From contig JABZGO010000066.1 in the NCBI GenBank assembly GCA_015259305.1, positions 1-8,589 of the forward strand: 8,589 nucleotides of DNA. The letters are read 5' to 3'. Both the position numbers and the translations under genes were made by a program. Source of the DNA: Alloprevotella tannerae. GTDB lineage: Bacteria; Bacteroidota; Bacteroidia; Bacteroidales; Bacteroidaceae. Below, one piece after another: positions 1-6,581 of the stretch. Every line of letters starts with the position of its first letter. The stretch's first letter is position 1. The notes beneath the pieces are model-generated. The model saw only the letters and a program-made list of their open reading frames with translations, had not been told where the DNA came from and did not search any database.

Positions 1-140
1 ACTTTATAGTTAACGTCGGCATCCAGCAAGGCGCGGCGTATATCTTTCAATGTTTCGGCAACATTAATCTCGGTGATGCGCCCCTCGCCTTTCAGTATCT
101 TAAACGACCGTTCCAGCCGTTCACTCAAATTATCAAACAT
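1..140 (-). CDS. ffh: Signal recognition particle protein Ffh, N-terminal fragment (runs off left edge)
   Basis: About 46 codons are present, starting at the ATG complementary to 138-140. The translation begins MFDNLSERLERSFKILKGEG and continues through an ITEINVAETLKDIRRALLDADVNYKV-like stretch (here described from residues 21-46). This is the helical N domain of Ffh, the SRP54 GTPase that binds 4.5S RNA and targets nascent membrane proteins to FtsY and SecYEG. The G and M domains lie outside the window. The start is well supported: the MFDNL opening is typical of the family, and a TATCTTTG promoter box lies 24 nt upstream. The gene is transcribed away from the GT2 gene across a shared 228-291 bp intergenic region. 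Identity rests on recalled family sequence and is strong despite the short fragment. Confidence 0.9.
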   Translation of the reverse strand, partial: MFDNLSERLERSFKILKGEGRITEINVAETLKDIRRALLDADVNYK

Positions 141-164
141 GAATTTTGTCCTATTATTTTAGCG

Positions 165-172
165 CAAAGATA
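165..172 (-). promoter_or_regulatory. Putative -7 promoter box for ffh (TATCTTTG)
   Basis: Read on the minus strand this is TATCTTTG, an exact match to the Bacteroidetes -7 consensus TAnnTTTG, ending 24 nt before the ffh ATG. I see no TTTG -33 element at the usual 17-23 bp spacing, so the call rests on the -7 box and its position. Confidence 0.5.
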
Positions 173-335
173 GCATAAAAAGCAAAGATCTCCATTTTAG
201 CGACCCACTAAGTTGCAAAGCCGCCTTAAAATAAAAGGCCTTTTCGTATTTCAGCTCCCCTCTCAACACGAGAGTTCGTGCCTATTACAAACAAAGAAAG
301 CGCCCTCTGTTTACTTGCTTACAGCTCTTTTACAC

Positions 336-343
336 TATCTTTG
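336..343 (+). promoter_or_regulatory. Putative -7 promoter box for the GT2 gene (TATCTTTG)
   Basis: TATCTTTG matches TAnnTTTG exactly. A weak -33 candidate, TTGC, lies at 315-318 (17-bp spacer). Transcription would begin near 350, giving a leader of about 80 nt to the preferred ATG at 432. The rest of 141-335 holds only small weak palindromes, such as CTCTC/GAGAG at 260-274. Confidence 0.5.
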
Positions 344-431
344 CAAAAGATAGACGGTAAAGCGGAGAATGGAGGCATCAAGTGCGCCCCTCGCCCACCC
401 GATGCAGATTTATAAACGCATTCGTATCCTT

Positions 432-1361
432 ATGAAGATAACCATTGTCGTTCCCTGTTACAACGAGGAAGAGGTTTTGACCGACACAACGCAGCAACTG
501 ACAGCCGTGGTCAAGCAACTGGAGAGCGCATTCGAACTCAAAGCCGACGTGCTTTATGTTGACGACGGAAGCAAAGATGCCACGTGGAAAATGATTCAGA
601 AATTTGCAGCTGAAGATACACACATCCACGGTTTAAAATTGGCTCACAACGTCGGGCATCAGCGTGCGCTCTGGGCCGGCTTGGATGTCGCGGCGAAATC
701 AGCAGATGCGATGGTCAGCATCGATGCCGATTTGCAGGATGATGTGACGGTGATTGAGAAAATGGTGGCGCGCTTTCTTGATGGCAATGATATTGTCTAT
801 GGCGTTCGCCGCAACCGGCCTACGGACTCTTTTTTCAAAAAATGGACGGCGCTGGCTTTCTACAAATTCGTGCGTTTACTGGGCGGTGATGTCCTGTATA
901 ATCATGCGGATTTTCGCTTAATGAGTCGGCGTGCTGTGCTATCGTTGATGGACTTCCCGGAGCGCAACCTCTTTCTGAGAGGAATGGTCTACTCGCTCGG
1001 ATATCCACACAGCTTAGTCTATTATGACCGCCGCGCACGTCAAGCCGGAGAGTCGAAATATCCCTTCCGCAAGATGATGAGCTTTGCGCTCGACGGCATC
1101 ACGTCCTTTTCTATCAAGCCGCTGCGGCTTATTGTTTATCTCGGCGGGTTGTTTTTGCTGTTTTCTCTGTTGGCTATCGTTTATAGTTTGATTGTTTATT
1201 TTAAGGGGCAAACGCTTCCGGGATGGACCAGCTTGACGATTTCACTCTGGTTTATCGGAGGTACGATCCTCTTGGCTTTGGGTACGATTGGGGAATACGT
1301 AGGAAAAATCTACGCCGAAGTCAAACGCCGCCCGCGATATATTATTGAGCAAAAAGTCTGA
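432..1361 (+). CDS. DPM1/GtrB-type family 2 glycosyltransferase (polyprenyl-phosphate sugar synthase)
   Basis: This is a 309-aa GT-A fold glycosyltransferase of the dolichol-phosphate-mannose synthase/GtrB/ArnC group, which moves a sugar from a nucleotide donor to undecaprenyl phosphate at the cytoplasmic membrane face. Visible motifs are an opening strand IVVPCYNEEE (residues 5-14), VDDGS (43-47), the metal-binding DADLQD (98-103), NHADFRLMSR (157-166) and QAGESKYP (204-211). Two hydrophobic helices follow at about 232-256 and 265-290, then a basic tail with RRPRYII. The frame stays open upstream to an ATG at 369 (21 more residues), with another ATG at 402. I prefer 432 because MKITIVVPCYNEEE is where the family normally begins and the upstream residues look non-native. 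The donor sugar cannot be read from the sequence. The convergent ArnT-like transferase could use its product, which is inference. Confidence 0.9.
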   Translation: MKITIVVPCYNEEEVLTDTTQQLTAVVKQLESAFELKADVLYVDDGSKDATWKMIQKFAAEDTHIHGLKLAHNVGHQRALWAGLDVAAKSADAMVSIDADLQDDVTVIEKMVARFLDGNDIVYGVRRNRPTDSFFKKWTALAFYKFVRLLGGDVLYNHADFRLMSRRAVLSLMDFPERNLFLRGMVYSLGYPHSLVYYDRRARQAGESKYPFRKMMSFALDGITSFSIKPLRLIVYLGGLFLLFSLLAIVYSLIVYFKGQTLPGWTSLTISLWFIGGTILLALGTIGEYVGKIYAEVKRRPRYIIEQKV

Positions 1362-1388
1362 CAAACTTTCGCAATCTGCCATCTTATG

Positions 1389-1422
1389 TAGCGCGATAGA
1401 CACCACGACGCCTGTCGCGCTA
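1389..1422 (+). terminator. Hairpin after the GT2 gene, possible terminator
   Basis: An 11-bp GC-rich stem pairs TAGCGCGATAG (1389-1399) with CTGTCGCGCTA (1412-1422), with one G-T wobble and a 12-nt loop. It starts 27 nt after the GT2 stop. The run of T is poor (TGCTTCATCTTCT), so termination is likely but not textbook. Confidence 0.5.
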
Positions 1423-1508
1423 TGCTTCATCTTCTAATCCTTTCAACTTAGTTTTAAGCCACTTGCATTGGGCTTCCAACAAGGACATCGCTTTTTGTTC
1501 ATTTACGA

Positions 1509-1596
1509 TCGTGATAAAAAGAGTGTCCTCTCGTGAGCGTACACCTTTGCGCTCGTGAGAAGAAATACGTACCATCACGAGCGGACATACACCAAC
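1509..1596. repeat. Array 1: four 22-bp repeat units with TCGTGA/TCACGA hexamers
   Basis: Four units start at 1509, 1531, 1553 and 1575, exactly 22 bp apart. Their first 11 bases are TCGTGATAAAA, TCGTGAGCGTA, TCGTGAGAAGA and TCACGAGCGGA, each followed by 11 variable bases. TCGTGA is the reverse complement of TCACGA, so the hexamer keeps its phase in either orientation. On the minus strand three units read TCACGAGCGCA, TCACGAGAGGA and TCACGATCGTA. The 22-bp period is not a multiple of three, which argues against coding. The array is more degenerate than its counterpart at 6927-7014. Function is unknown; a phased DNA-binding site or the tandem core of a MITE-like element are the main options. 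Confidence 0.8.
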
Positions 1597-1725
1597 TAAG
1601 CTTTGTGCTAAATATCTTCAAGTTGTATAGCGGCAATAAGCAGACTTTATGCGACGGATGGCAGAGATTGCCGACGCAGCAAGAGAATTAGTGGTTTCAA
1701 AGATGACATGTCGCAAAAAATATAC

Positions 1726-1733
1726 TATTTTTG
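1726..1733 (+). promoter_or_regulatory. Putative -7 box for the small membrane protein (TATTTTTG)
   Basis: TATTTTTG matches TAnnTTTG and ends 52 nt before the ATG at 1786. No clear TTTG is visible at -33 spacing. It supports the 57-codon frame being expressed from its own promoter, downstream of the GT2 hairpin. Confidence 0.45.
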
Positions 1734-1785
1734 TGTTGACTTTTAAACACGATAATGTGCCGAAAGGCTGAATTAAGCAAACACA

Positions 1786-1959
1786 ATGAAGACGTTTTTC
1801 TCTATCATTCTATCCCTGCTCATTGGTTTTTTGATGGTATTTTCACTCATCTTTTGTTTTGATGCGCCAAGTCTGTGGACTAACATCCAGTTATTAATAG
1901 CTTGGGCTAGCTTTTGGGGATTCATTATTTATATTCTGAAAAGGATGAACTGTCTGTAA
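1786..1959 (+). CDS. Small two-helix membrane protein, 57 aa, unknown function
   Basis: The translation starts MKTFFSIILSLLIGFLMVFS and ends YILKRMNCL. It has two predicted membrane segments, at about residues 4-25 and 34-52, joined by a short loop containing FDAPSLWTN. The C-terminus is short and basic, with lysine and arginine at 52-53. I do not recognise a family. Reality is supported by a TAnnTTTG box upstream, a strong hairpin 28 nt after the stop, and the hydrophobic composition of the whole frame. It lies between the two envelope glycosyltransferases, so a helper role in that pathway or a general small stress-related membrane protein are both possible; neither can be shown from sequence. 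A fortuitous frame is the alternative. Confidence 0.65.
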   Translation: MKTFFSIILSLLIGFLMVFSLIFCFDAPSLWTNIQLLIAWASFWGFIIYILKRMNCL

Positions 1960-1987
1960 GGGCTTCTTAGAGCATACCTTTATCGCA

Positions 1988-2028
1988 AATTCGCCTTTGT
2001 TTGCTGTCAGCACAAACAAAGGCGAATT
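1988..2028. terminator. Strong bidirectional terminator hairpin between convergent genes
   Basis: A perfect 16-bp inverted repeat pairs AATTCGCCTTTGTTTG (1988-2003) with its complement at 2013-2028 around a 9-nt loop. It sits between the plus-strand small membrane protein (stop at 1959) and the minus-strand ArnT-like gene (stop at 2078). The paired AATT ends give A/T-rich edges in both directions, so it can serve both genes. Confidence 0.8.
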
Positions 2029-2077
2029 ATGGCTAAAAAAGGCGGCATTTGCTGCCTCATATAGGCCGTGTTATGGT

Positions 2078-3847
2078 CTACAACTGCGTATCAGTTGCTT
2101 TGCGCGCAAATGTGTACAAGCCTATATTTTGACGAACGTCGCAACTGCGGTGATGCAGGTTTTCTTTTTGGATAAATACGAAAGCGGGATATTGTGCTTC
2201 CAGCTGTTTTAAGTCTTCTTCTCCCACAATTATTTGGCCTTCTGCTTGCTTTCCGTCGAAGGCGTGCAAGCGATTCCTCATATAGAAATTAATGGTAAAA
2301 AAGTGAAGCGGATTATTTGCGTCCGTACTGTGAACATACGCATAGACAGGACGCTGCGTTTGATGCGAGATTTGCTCCAGCCGGACAGCGACATTTTTAT
2401 CCGAGCGCGGGTTGAGGATCAATGGAAGGAACAGGCCTTCGAGAGAGATATAGAGGCCGAAAACCAAAATGAAAATGGCCTGAACGATGCGGAATCGGTC
2501 GCGGAAATGAAACAGGTAATAAATGGCAGCAATTATCGGTGCAATAATAAACAACAAGCGCAGGAAACCAAAGTCCATCGCCGCCAAATTCTGCATTAAA
2601 AGCGCATTTTCGACAGCGTGTTTGCCGTGAAAAATAGATGGTTTTATCCATCCTTCGCATACTGCGAACACGCCAATGGGTACGATAAATGCAATCGCGG
2701 CAAGCAGTGCGCCCGTTACGCGTAGTGCCAGAGGCTTTTCATTACGTAAATAAGTAAAAAGTTTAGCGATATAAAAAGCTATGAAGGGGTAAACAGGCAA
2801 AATATAAACGCTTCGTTTGCTCTTTGGAATACAATAAAAGATAAAAATCAGCACGATGCTTAAAAAGGAGAAAAGCTCTACGCTGTTCATACTGCGCAAA
2901 CCTTCCGTAATGCGGCGCGCGAAATTGGTTTTTACTACCGGCTTGTATTTAGACCCATTGCGGGGACGGCCAAATGCAGCAAATAATAAGGTCAAAGTAT
3001 AAGGAAGCAATCCGGCAGCCAACATAGGGAAATAATAGTACCAGCCGTTTTCGTGCGAAGCATAGGTCATCTTACCCAAGAAACGTAGGACGTTTTCTTC
3101 ATAGACCAACTGCAAAAAATTATCTCCACCCTGCAAGTAAGCTGCATAATACCAAATAGCGGGAAGCAAAAGCGCCAAGAGCGCCACCCCCATCAAACGC
3201 AACACGATGCGCCACAAGGCTTGAGGCGATTGAATCCAGAGAAAAACAAAGGTGACAAAGCAGGGAAGAAATACGGCCACTGGGCCTTTTGCAAGCATCC
3301 CTGCACTCATAAAAAGAATCGCCAATAGCGGCACGCCTTTCATTTCGCGCTCATACCATTGATAGAGTTGATAAAGAGCGCCTACGATAAAAAGGGTCAA
3401 AAGCATATCGACGCGACAAGTAGCCGCTGCGCGATGCACTTCAAAGGTTGTAAGAAAAATAAGTGAAGCCCAAAAGCCCTGTTGTACATCACTTCGCTTG
3501 GAAAAAAAGAGGAAAGTCATCAGCGCAAGGATCGTTGCTGCCACGGCTGAGGGTATGCGCGCCGTATATTCAGAAACCTTTCCCAAAGGTGCAGAGAGGG
3601 CTGCCACGCACCAATGTAGCATCGGCGGTTTATAAGCCGTCTCGCCGCCATTGTTGCGCGGAAGGATCCAATTGCCGCTCTCCAGCATTGTCGAAGCAAC
3701 TACGGCTTCGCGTGGCTCACCTTTCGTATTGAAATCTTGTAAACCTAAGTAAGGGAAGATCGTTAGTCCGACGATAAAGATCAGTAGGGCTAAATAAATC
3801 CAAGTCCGCGTCAGGCGTGTATTGTGTTCTGCAGAAGTTTCTATCAT
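2078..3847 (-). CDS. ArnT/PMT-like integral membrane glycosyltransferase (GT83-type)
   Basis: A 589-aa polytopic protein of the GT-C superfamily, which transfers a sugar from a polyprenyl-phosphate donor to a lipid or protein on the periplasmic side. The N-terminus has one helix (about residues 16-36), then the signature extracytoplasmic loop: GEPREA (43-48), ML and W of the MLESGNW segment (54-60), P63, and YKPPMLHW (72-79). This corresponds to the ArnT pattern of an acidic residue near an arginine, then ML-SGDW-P and KPP-W. About ten further hydrophobic segments follow to roughly residue 470, and the last 110 residues form a soluble C-terminal domain. ArnT adds aminoarabinose to lipid A in enterobacteria, but no aminoarabinose pathway genes are visible here, so the sugar and acceptor are unknown. 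It starts 3 nt after the DUF308 stop, consistent with translational coupling. A PMT-family protein glycosyltransferase is the alternative name. Confidence 0.85.
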   Translation of the reverse strand: MIETSAEHNTRLTRTWIYLALLIFIVGLTIFPYLGLQDFNTKGEPREAVVASTMLESGNWILPRNNGGETAYKPPMLHWCVAALSAPLGKVSEYTARIPSAVAATILALMTFLFFSKRSDVQQGFWASLIFLTTFEVHRAAATCRVDMLLTLFIVGALYQLYQWYEREMKGVPLLAILFMSAGMLAKGPVAVFLPCFVTFVFLWIQSPQALWRIVLRLMGVALLALLLPAIWYYAAYLQGGDNFLQLVYEENVLRFLGKMTYASHENGWYYYFPMLAAGLLPYTLTLLFAAFGRPRNGSKYKPVVKTNFARRITEGLRSMNSVELFSFLSIVLIFIFYCIPKSKRSVYILPVYPFIAFYIAKLFTYLRNEKPLALRVTGALLAAIAFIVPIGVFAVCEGWIKPSIFHGKHAVENALLMQNLAAMDFGFLRLLFIIAPIIAAIYYLFHFRDRFRIVQAIFILVFGLYISLEGLFLPLILNPRSDKNVAVRLEQISHQTQRPVYAYVHSTDANNPLHFFTINFYMRNRLHAFDGKQAEGQIIVGEEDLKQLEAQYPAFVFIQKENLHHRSCDVRQNIGLYTFARKATDTQL

Positions 3848-3850
3848 ACA

Positions 3851-4393
3851 TCAATGTGTTAAAGCCTTATCTGCTTTTGGCAGTGAGAGTGCCAACCAAC
3901 ATTCTTGCAGCGCATAAAGTATACAAGCAATGCCTAAAAGGATAAACGGCAGACTCGCCACTTCTCTATAATAGATCAACACGAATAAACCTGCACAAAA
4001 AATCAGGAAAGGCAAGATGTAAAGGAGAAATTTGACCACCGCTCCGCGCTTACGCGCTACGCTCAAAGCGTAAATTTGCATCGTCCCGCCCAGCATCATC
4101 ATCACGGCGACGATATTCATAATTAAGCGAACGAACAATTCGGGATGCAAGAACATTACTAAGCCCAAGAGAAGCGTGCCAAGTCCGGTATAGACGAGTA
4201 AAGGCGGTAATGGGGCGGCATCTCTCTTACTAAAAAAATAGGATACAATAGCATAAAGGCCCGGAAATAAGAACCCAACACCCACAGCTTGGACAAGCCA
4301 CGTTGGCATCACTTCCGAATAGATGATAATCAAGACGCCAAGCGTCAGCGCGCATACGGTCCTGAAAAAACGTCCTTGCAAAAAATTCTTCAT
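3851..4393 (-). CDS. DUF308/HdeD-like six-helix membrane protein
   Basis: A 180-aa, highly hydrophobic protein with about six membrane segments in three hairpins: residues 11-26, 31-53, 65-83, 88-112, 121-140 and 147-168. Glycine-rich helices such as GVGFLFPGLYAI and GLGTLLLGLVMF, together with the length, resemble the HdeD/DUF308 family, some members of which are linked to acid stress. There is no catalytic motif. It is the first gene of a two-gene unit with the ArnT-like transferase, whose ATG comes 3 nt after this stop, so a role in the same envelope process is plausible but inferred. The start follows a TATCTTTG box by only 17 nt, so the leader is short. Family assignment is by hydropathy and general likeness. 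Confidence 0.75.
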   Translation of the reverse strand: MKNFLQGRFFRTVCALTLGVLIIIYSEVMPTWLVQAVGVGFLFPGLYAIVSYFFSKRDAAPLPPLLVYTGLGTLLLGLVMFLHPELFVRLIMNIVAVMMMLGGTMQIYALSVARKRGAVVKFLLYILPFLIFCAGLFVLIYYREVASLPFILLGIACILYALQECWLALSLPKADKALTH

Positions 4394-4410
4394 AATTATA
4401 TGATTTGGCG

Positions 4411-4418
4411 CAAAGATA
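4411..4418 (-). promoter_or_regulatory. Putative -7 box for the DUF308-ArnT-like unit (TATCTTTG)
   Basis: Minus-strand TATCTTTG ends 17 nt before the ATG at 4393. It lies 14 bp from the oppositely facing -7 box at 4433-4440, so each promoter would use the other's -7 region as its upstream DNA. No TTTG is seen at -33. Confidence 0.5.
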
Positions 4419-4432
4419 AGGATTTAATTCTT

Positions 4433-4440
4433 TATTTTTG
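4433..4440 (+). promoter_or_regulatory. Putative -7 box for the histidine phosphatase (TATTTTTG)
   Basis: TATTTTTG matches TAnnTTTG and ends 16 nt before the ATG at 4457, placing the transcript start only a few bases upstream of the codon. This argues against the upstream extension of the frame to 4289. A TTTG at 4404-4407 is 25 bp away, slightly too far for a normal -33. Confidence 0.5.
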
Positions 4441-4456
4441 CGCAGAAAAGAGAGAT

Positions 4457-5017
4457 ATGGTAAGTTTGTACCTAGTTCGTCACGGAGAAACGATCGAAAA
4501 TGTGGAGCAAATTCTGCAAGGTTTGATGCCCGGCCATCTTTCAGAGCTTGGCAAGCAGCAGGCAGAAGAACTTGCTGTGAAGCTTGCGGGAATTCCTTTT
4601 TCGCAAATGTACGTTAGTGATCTTAATCGTACGATCGAGACGGCTCTAATACTGAACAAAAAGCTGCAGTTGCCTATGCAGACAACGCCTTTATTGCGCG
4701 AAAGAGACTGGGGAACGGCTACGGGAATGAAAGTGGCTGAGGTAGATCGACAAAACCTACCGCCTTCGGCTGAAACTGTTGAACATATGGCGGAAAGAGG
4801 CGCGGCTTTTATACATCATTTGCTGATGCACCACGATGGAGAAACAATTCTGGCGGTCTCCCACGGGTTGTTTTCACGCTGCTTGCAGGCTTTAGTTACT
4901 AAATGCCCAATCCGAGAGACGCAGAGAATGCAAAATGCTGAAGCACGAATCTTACGAATTGAGAAAGAAGTGCAACCAAGTAATATTCTTGGGGAGACCG
5001 GCGCTACAGCGAATTAA
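4457..5017 (+). CDS. Histidine phosphatase superfamily (phosphoglycerate mutase-like) protein
   Basis: A 186-aa branch-1 histidine phosphatase, probably cytoplasmic. The catalytic signature LVRHGET is at residues 6-12, with phospho-accepting His9 and Arg8. The second arginine is Arg58 in SDLNRTIETA, the acid is Glu82 in LLRERDWG, and the second histidine is His136 in AVSHG. All the core residues are present, so it should be active. Members include cofactor-dependent phosphoglycerate mutases, alpha-ribazole phosphatase (CobC) and broad phosphatases. At 186 aa it is shorter than true glycolytic mutases (about 250 aa), so a small-molecule phosphatase is more likely; the substrate cannot be assigned. 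The frame is open 56 codons further upstream to 4289, but that part is antisense to the DUF308 gene and precedes the promoter. It is divergent from the DUF308 gene and convergent with the outer-membrane protein gene. Confidence 0.88.
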   Translation: MVSLYLVRHGETIENVEQILQGLMPGHLSELGKQQAEELAVKLAGIPFSQMYVSDLNRTIETALILNKKLQLPMQTTPLLRERDWGTATGMKVAEVDRQNLPPSAETVEHMAERGAAFIHHLLMHHDGETILAVSHGLFSRCLQALVTKCPIRETQRMQNAEARILRIEKEVQPSNILGETGATAN

Positions 5018-5019
5018 AT

Positions 5020-5057
5020 AACAACGACTTTCCATCTTATGTTGGAAAGTCGTTGTT
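5020..5057. terminator. Bidirectional intrinsic terminator
   Basis: A perfect 15-bp stem pairs AACAACGACTTTCCA (5020-5034) with its complement at 5043-5057 around an 8-nt loop. It starts 2 nt after the phosphatase stop and ends 6 nt from the outer-membrane protein stop on the other strand. Both genes have only this structure between them. Confidence 0.85.
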
Positions 5058-5063
5058 GTATGT

Positions 5064-6554
5064 TTAAAAATCTAATTCAAGTCCGACACCAAACACGTCA
5101 TTGGTGCGTTTGAAGCGATCGCGACCGGAAGAATCAAAGCTTTGTAAATTTGTGCTGATCTTTTGAACTGCTGCCATCTCAGCAGCGGAGAGTTGTCCAC
5201 TATTCACCATTTTGCCAATGACAGACACGAAGTTGGCCTTCAAATCATTGTAGTCGCCCATCGACTTCGTATAAGATTGGTAGAAAGTCTTGAAATAAGC
5301 GATGTTGAGTGCCAGATTCTTGCGAAGTTTCACCTTAGCGCCTAAGCCGAGAGAGGTAGAGTTGGTCACGAAACTCATATCTGAGATGAATTTTGAGTTT
5401 TTCCCGAGGCCGTAGTTCGTACTTTGCCCGCCGAGGCTCAGCGTCAAATGGTCGTTTACATCCCATTCTACACCGGCTAAAACCTCCCATCCGCCACCGG
5501 CTAAATGTTTCTCTCTATGTTTATATTGTGTAGCTTGCTTATCGAAGTAGTAATGCATGCCGGCATTTAGTCGTAGCGTCGGCAACACTTCATATTGGGC
5601 GCCCAAAGCCAAGATAGCCGGAATATCAGCCGGGATAATGCGACCATCATCAAACTCTTCCAAACCGCTGGTGTTTACGCCGGTTTCATTCTTCAAGCGT
5701 AGACGCGTTTTAAATTCATAACGAGCAGAAAGATTCCACTTATCAAACTTCCAATCGATGCCAATAATCGGCGTAAGACCGAAGCCCGACGTCGAGCAAT
5801 TGAGCGAACGATTATCAGTGAGGCGCGCCAAATTCGTCATTCCGACTTGGCGCAACAAGTCACCGGCAAGCACTTTCTGACCTCCGGCTGTGATGATCGA
5901 CATATTGTCTACGCGGCCATAATACTGGCAATCGGCATATATAAAACGTAAGCCTCCACTCACGGAAAGCTCATCAGTGAGTTTGTAACCCGCATTCAAC
6001 TGTGCTCCCCAGTAATATTGGCGACCGTGCATATAACCATCTACCGCATAACCTTTGGCGCTACCGGGCGCAATGGCGTTAATCAAGAGCGGAAGCATTG
6101 CTGCCTGACTCTCGAAAGAGCCCAGACCTTGCGTAAACTTTCCTTTTCCGCCACCACCGGTAATACCAAGATGCATGGAGAAAAACCATTTGTCATACAC
6201 TTTCGCAAGATCGATCGTCGGAAAAAAAGGAGCTTTCCCCGTGCCCTTAAATAGTTTCTCGCCACTTGGATCATTTCCTTCGCCCAATGCAAAAGGCTTC
6301 AGCGTAGTGCCGAACGATGAGTAAATATCACGCGTCTGATAAGCGCTTTGTACATTAAAAGATAAGTGCCAGCCCTTATTCAAAAAGCCGATGCCCGCAG
6401 GATTCGAGTAAGCACCATCAATTCCGATGGCGCCAATTCTGGCCGGATTGCGTAGAAAGGCTACACTTTGATTGGTGTTGGTTAAATAGCCACCGGCAAG
6501 CGATGGTATTGCGCCAGCCATAAGGCCGCATAGCGCTAAGCAAATTTTCTTCAT
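5064..6554 (-). CDS. FadL/OmpP1-like outer-membrane transport protein
   Basis: A 496-aa predicted beta-barrel. It begins MKKICLALCGLMAGAIPSLA, a Sec signal peptide with a likely cut after Ala20, followed by GGYLTNTN. The YSNPAG motif at residues 49-54 is the NPA(G/A) hallmark of FadL/TodX family channels, which pass long-chain fatty acids or other hydrophobic compounds across the outer membrane. The body has many alternating strands (for example LSVSGGLRFIYADCQYYG and LRLNAGMHYYF), and the C-terminus is ELDF, ending in the aromatic residue expected for barrel assembly. The frame is open 19 codons upstream to 6611, but the promoter at 6582-6612 lies inside that extension and the signal peptide starts at the internal ATG, so 6554 is the start. 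It is monocistronic. Bacteroidetes members are sometimes labelled hemin receptors; the substrate is not known here. Confidence 0.85.
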   Translation of the reverse strand: MKKICLALCGLMAGAIPSLAGGYLTNTNQSVAFLRNPARIGAIGIDGAYSNPAGIGFLNKGWHLSFNVQSAYQTRDIYSSFGTTLKPFALGEGNDPSGEKLFKGTGKAPFFPTIDLAKVYDKWFFSMHLGITGGGGKGKFTQGLGSFESQAAMLPLLINAIAPGSAKGYAVDGYMHGRQYYWGAQLNAGYKLTDELSVSGGLRFIYADCQYYGRVDNMSIITAGGQKVLAGDLLRQVGMTNLARLTDNRSLNCSTSGFGLTPIIGIDWKFDKWNLSARYEFKTRLRLKNETGVNTSGLEEFDDGRIIPADIPAILALGAQYEVLPTLRLNAGMHYYFDKQATQYKHREKHLAGGGWEVLAGVEWDVNDHLTLSLGGQSTNYGLGKNSKFISDMSFVTNSTSLGLGAKVKLRKNLALNIAYFKTFYQSYTKSMGDYNDLKANFVSVIGKMVNSGQLSAAEMAAVQKISTNLQSFDSSGRDRFKRTNDVFGVGLELDF

Positions 6555-6581
6555 TTTCCTGTAAATTGGTCTAAACGGCCA

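Larger units (their letters stand above)
1362..1785. other. 424-bp gene-free gap: hairpin, 22-bp repeat array, promoter
   Basis: I see no convincing gene here. From left to right it holds the GC-rich hairpin (1389-1422), an unremarkable stretch, the phased 22-bp array (1509-1596), about 130 bp with no recognisable feature, and the -7 box of the small membrane protein gene (1726-1733). A 51-codon minus-strand frame (1575-1420) crosses the array and is not annotated as a gene. Confidence 0.6.

Noticed and set aside
260..280. Small palindromes CTCTC/GAGAG and CACGA/TCGTG between ffh and the GT2 gene
   Set aside because: Five-base stems are expected by chance. The CACGAG word recalls the array core but has no 22-bp partners here.
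1420..1575. A 51-codon minus-strand frame starting at an ATG inside array 1 and ending in the GT2 terminator hairpin
   Set aside because: Its first third is repeat-array sequence, its stop lies inside a hairpin, and no TAnnTTTG box precedes it. The helical-looking C-terminal half (NEQKAMSLLEAQ and onward) is mildly suggestive but unsupported.
2234..2599. A 121-codon plus-strand frame inside the ArnT-like gene
   Set aside because: It is antisense to a well-supported membrane protein and has no family resemblance or promoter.
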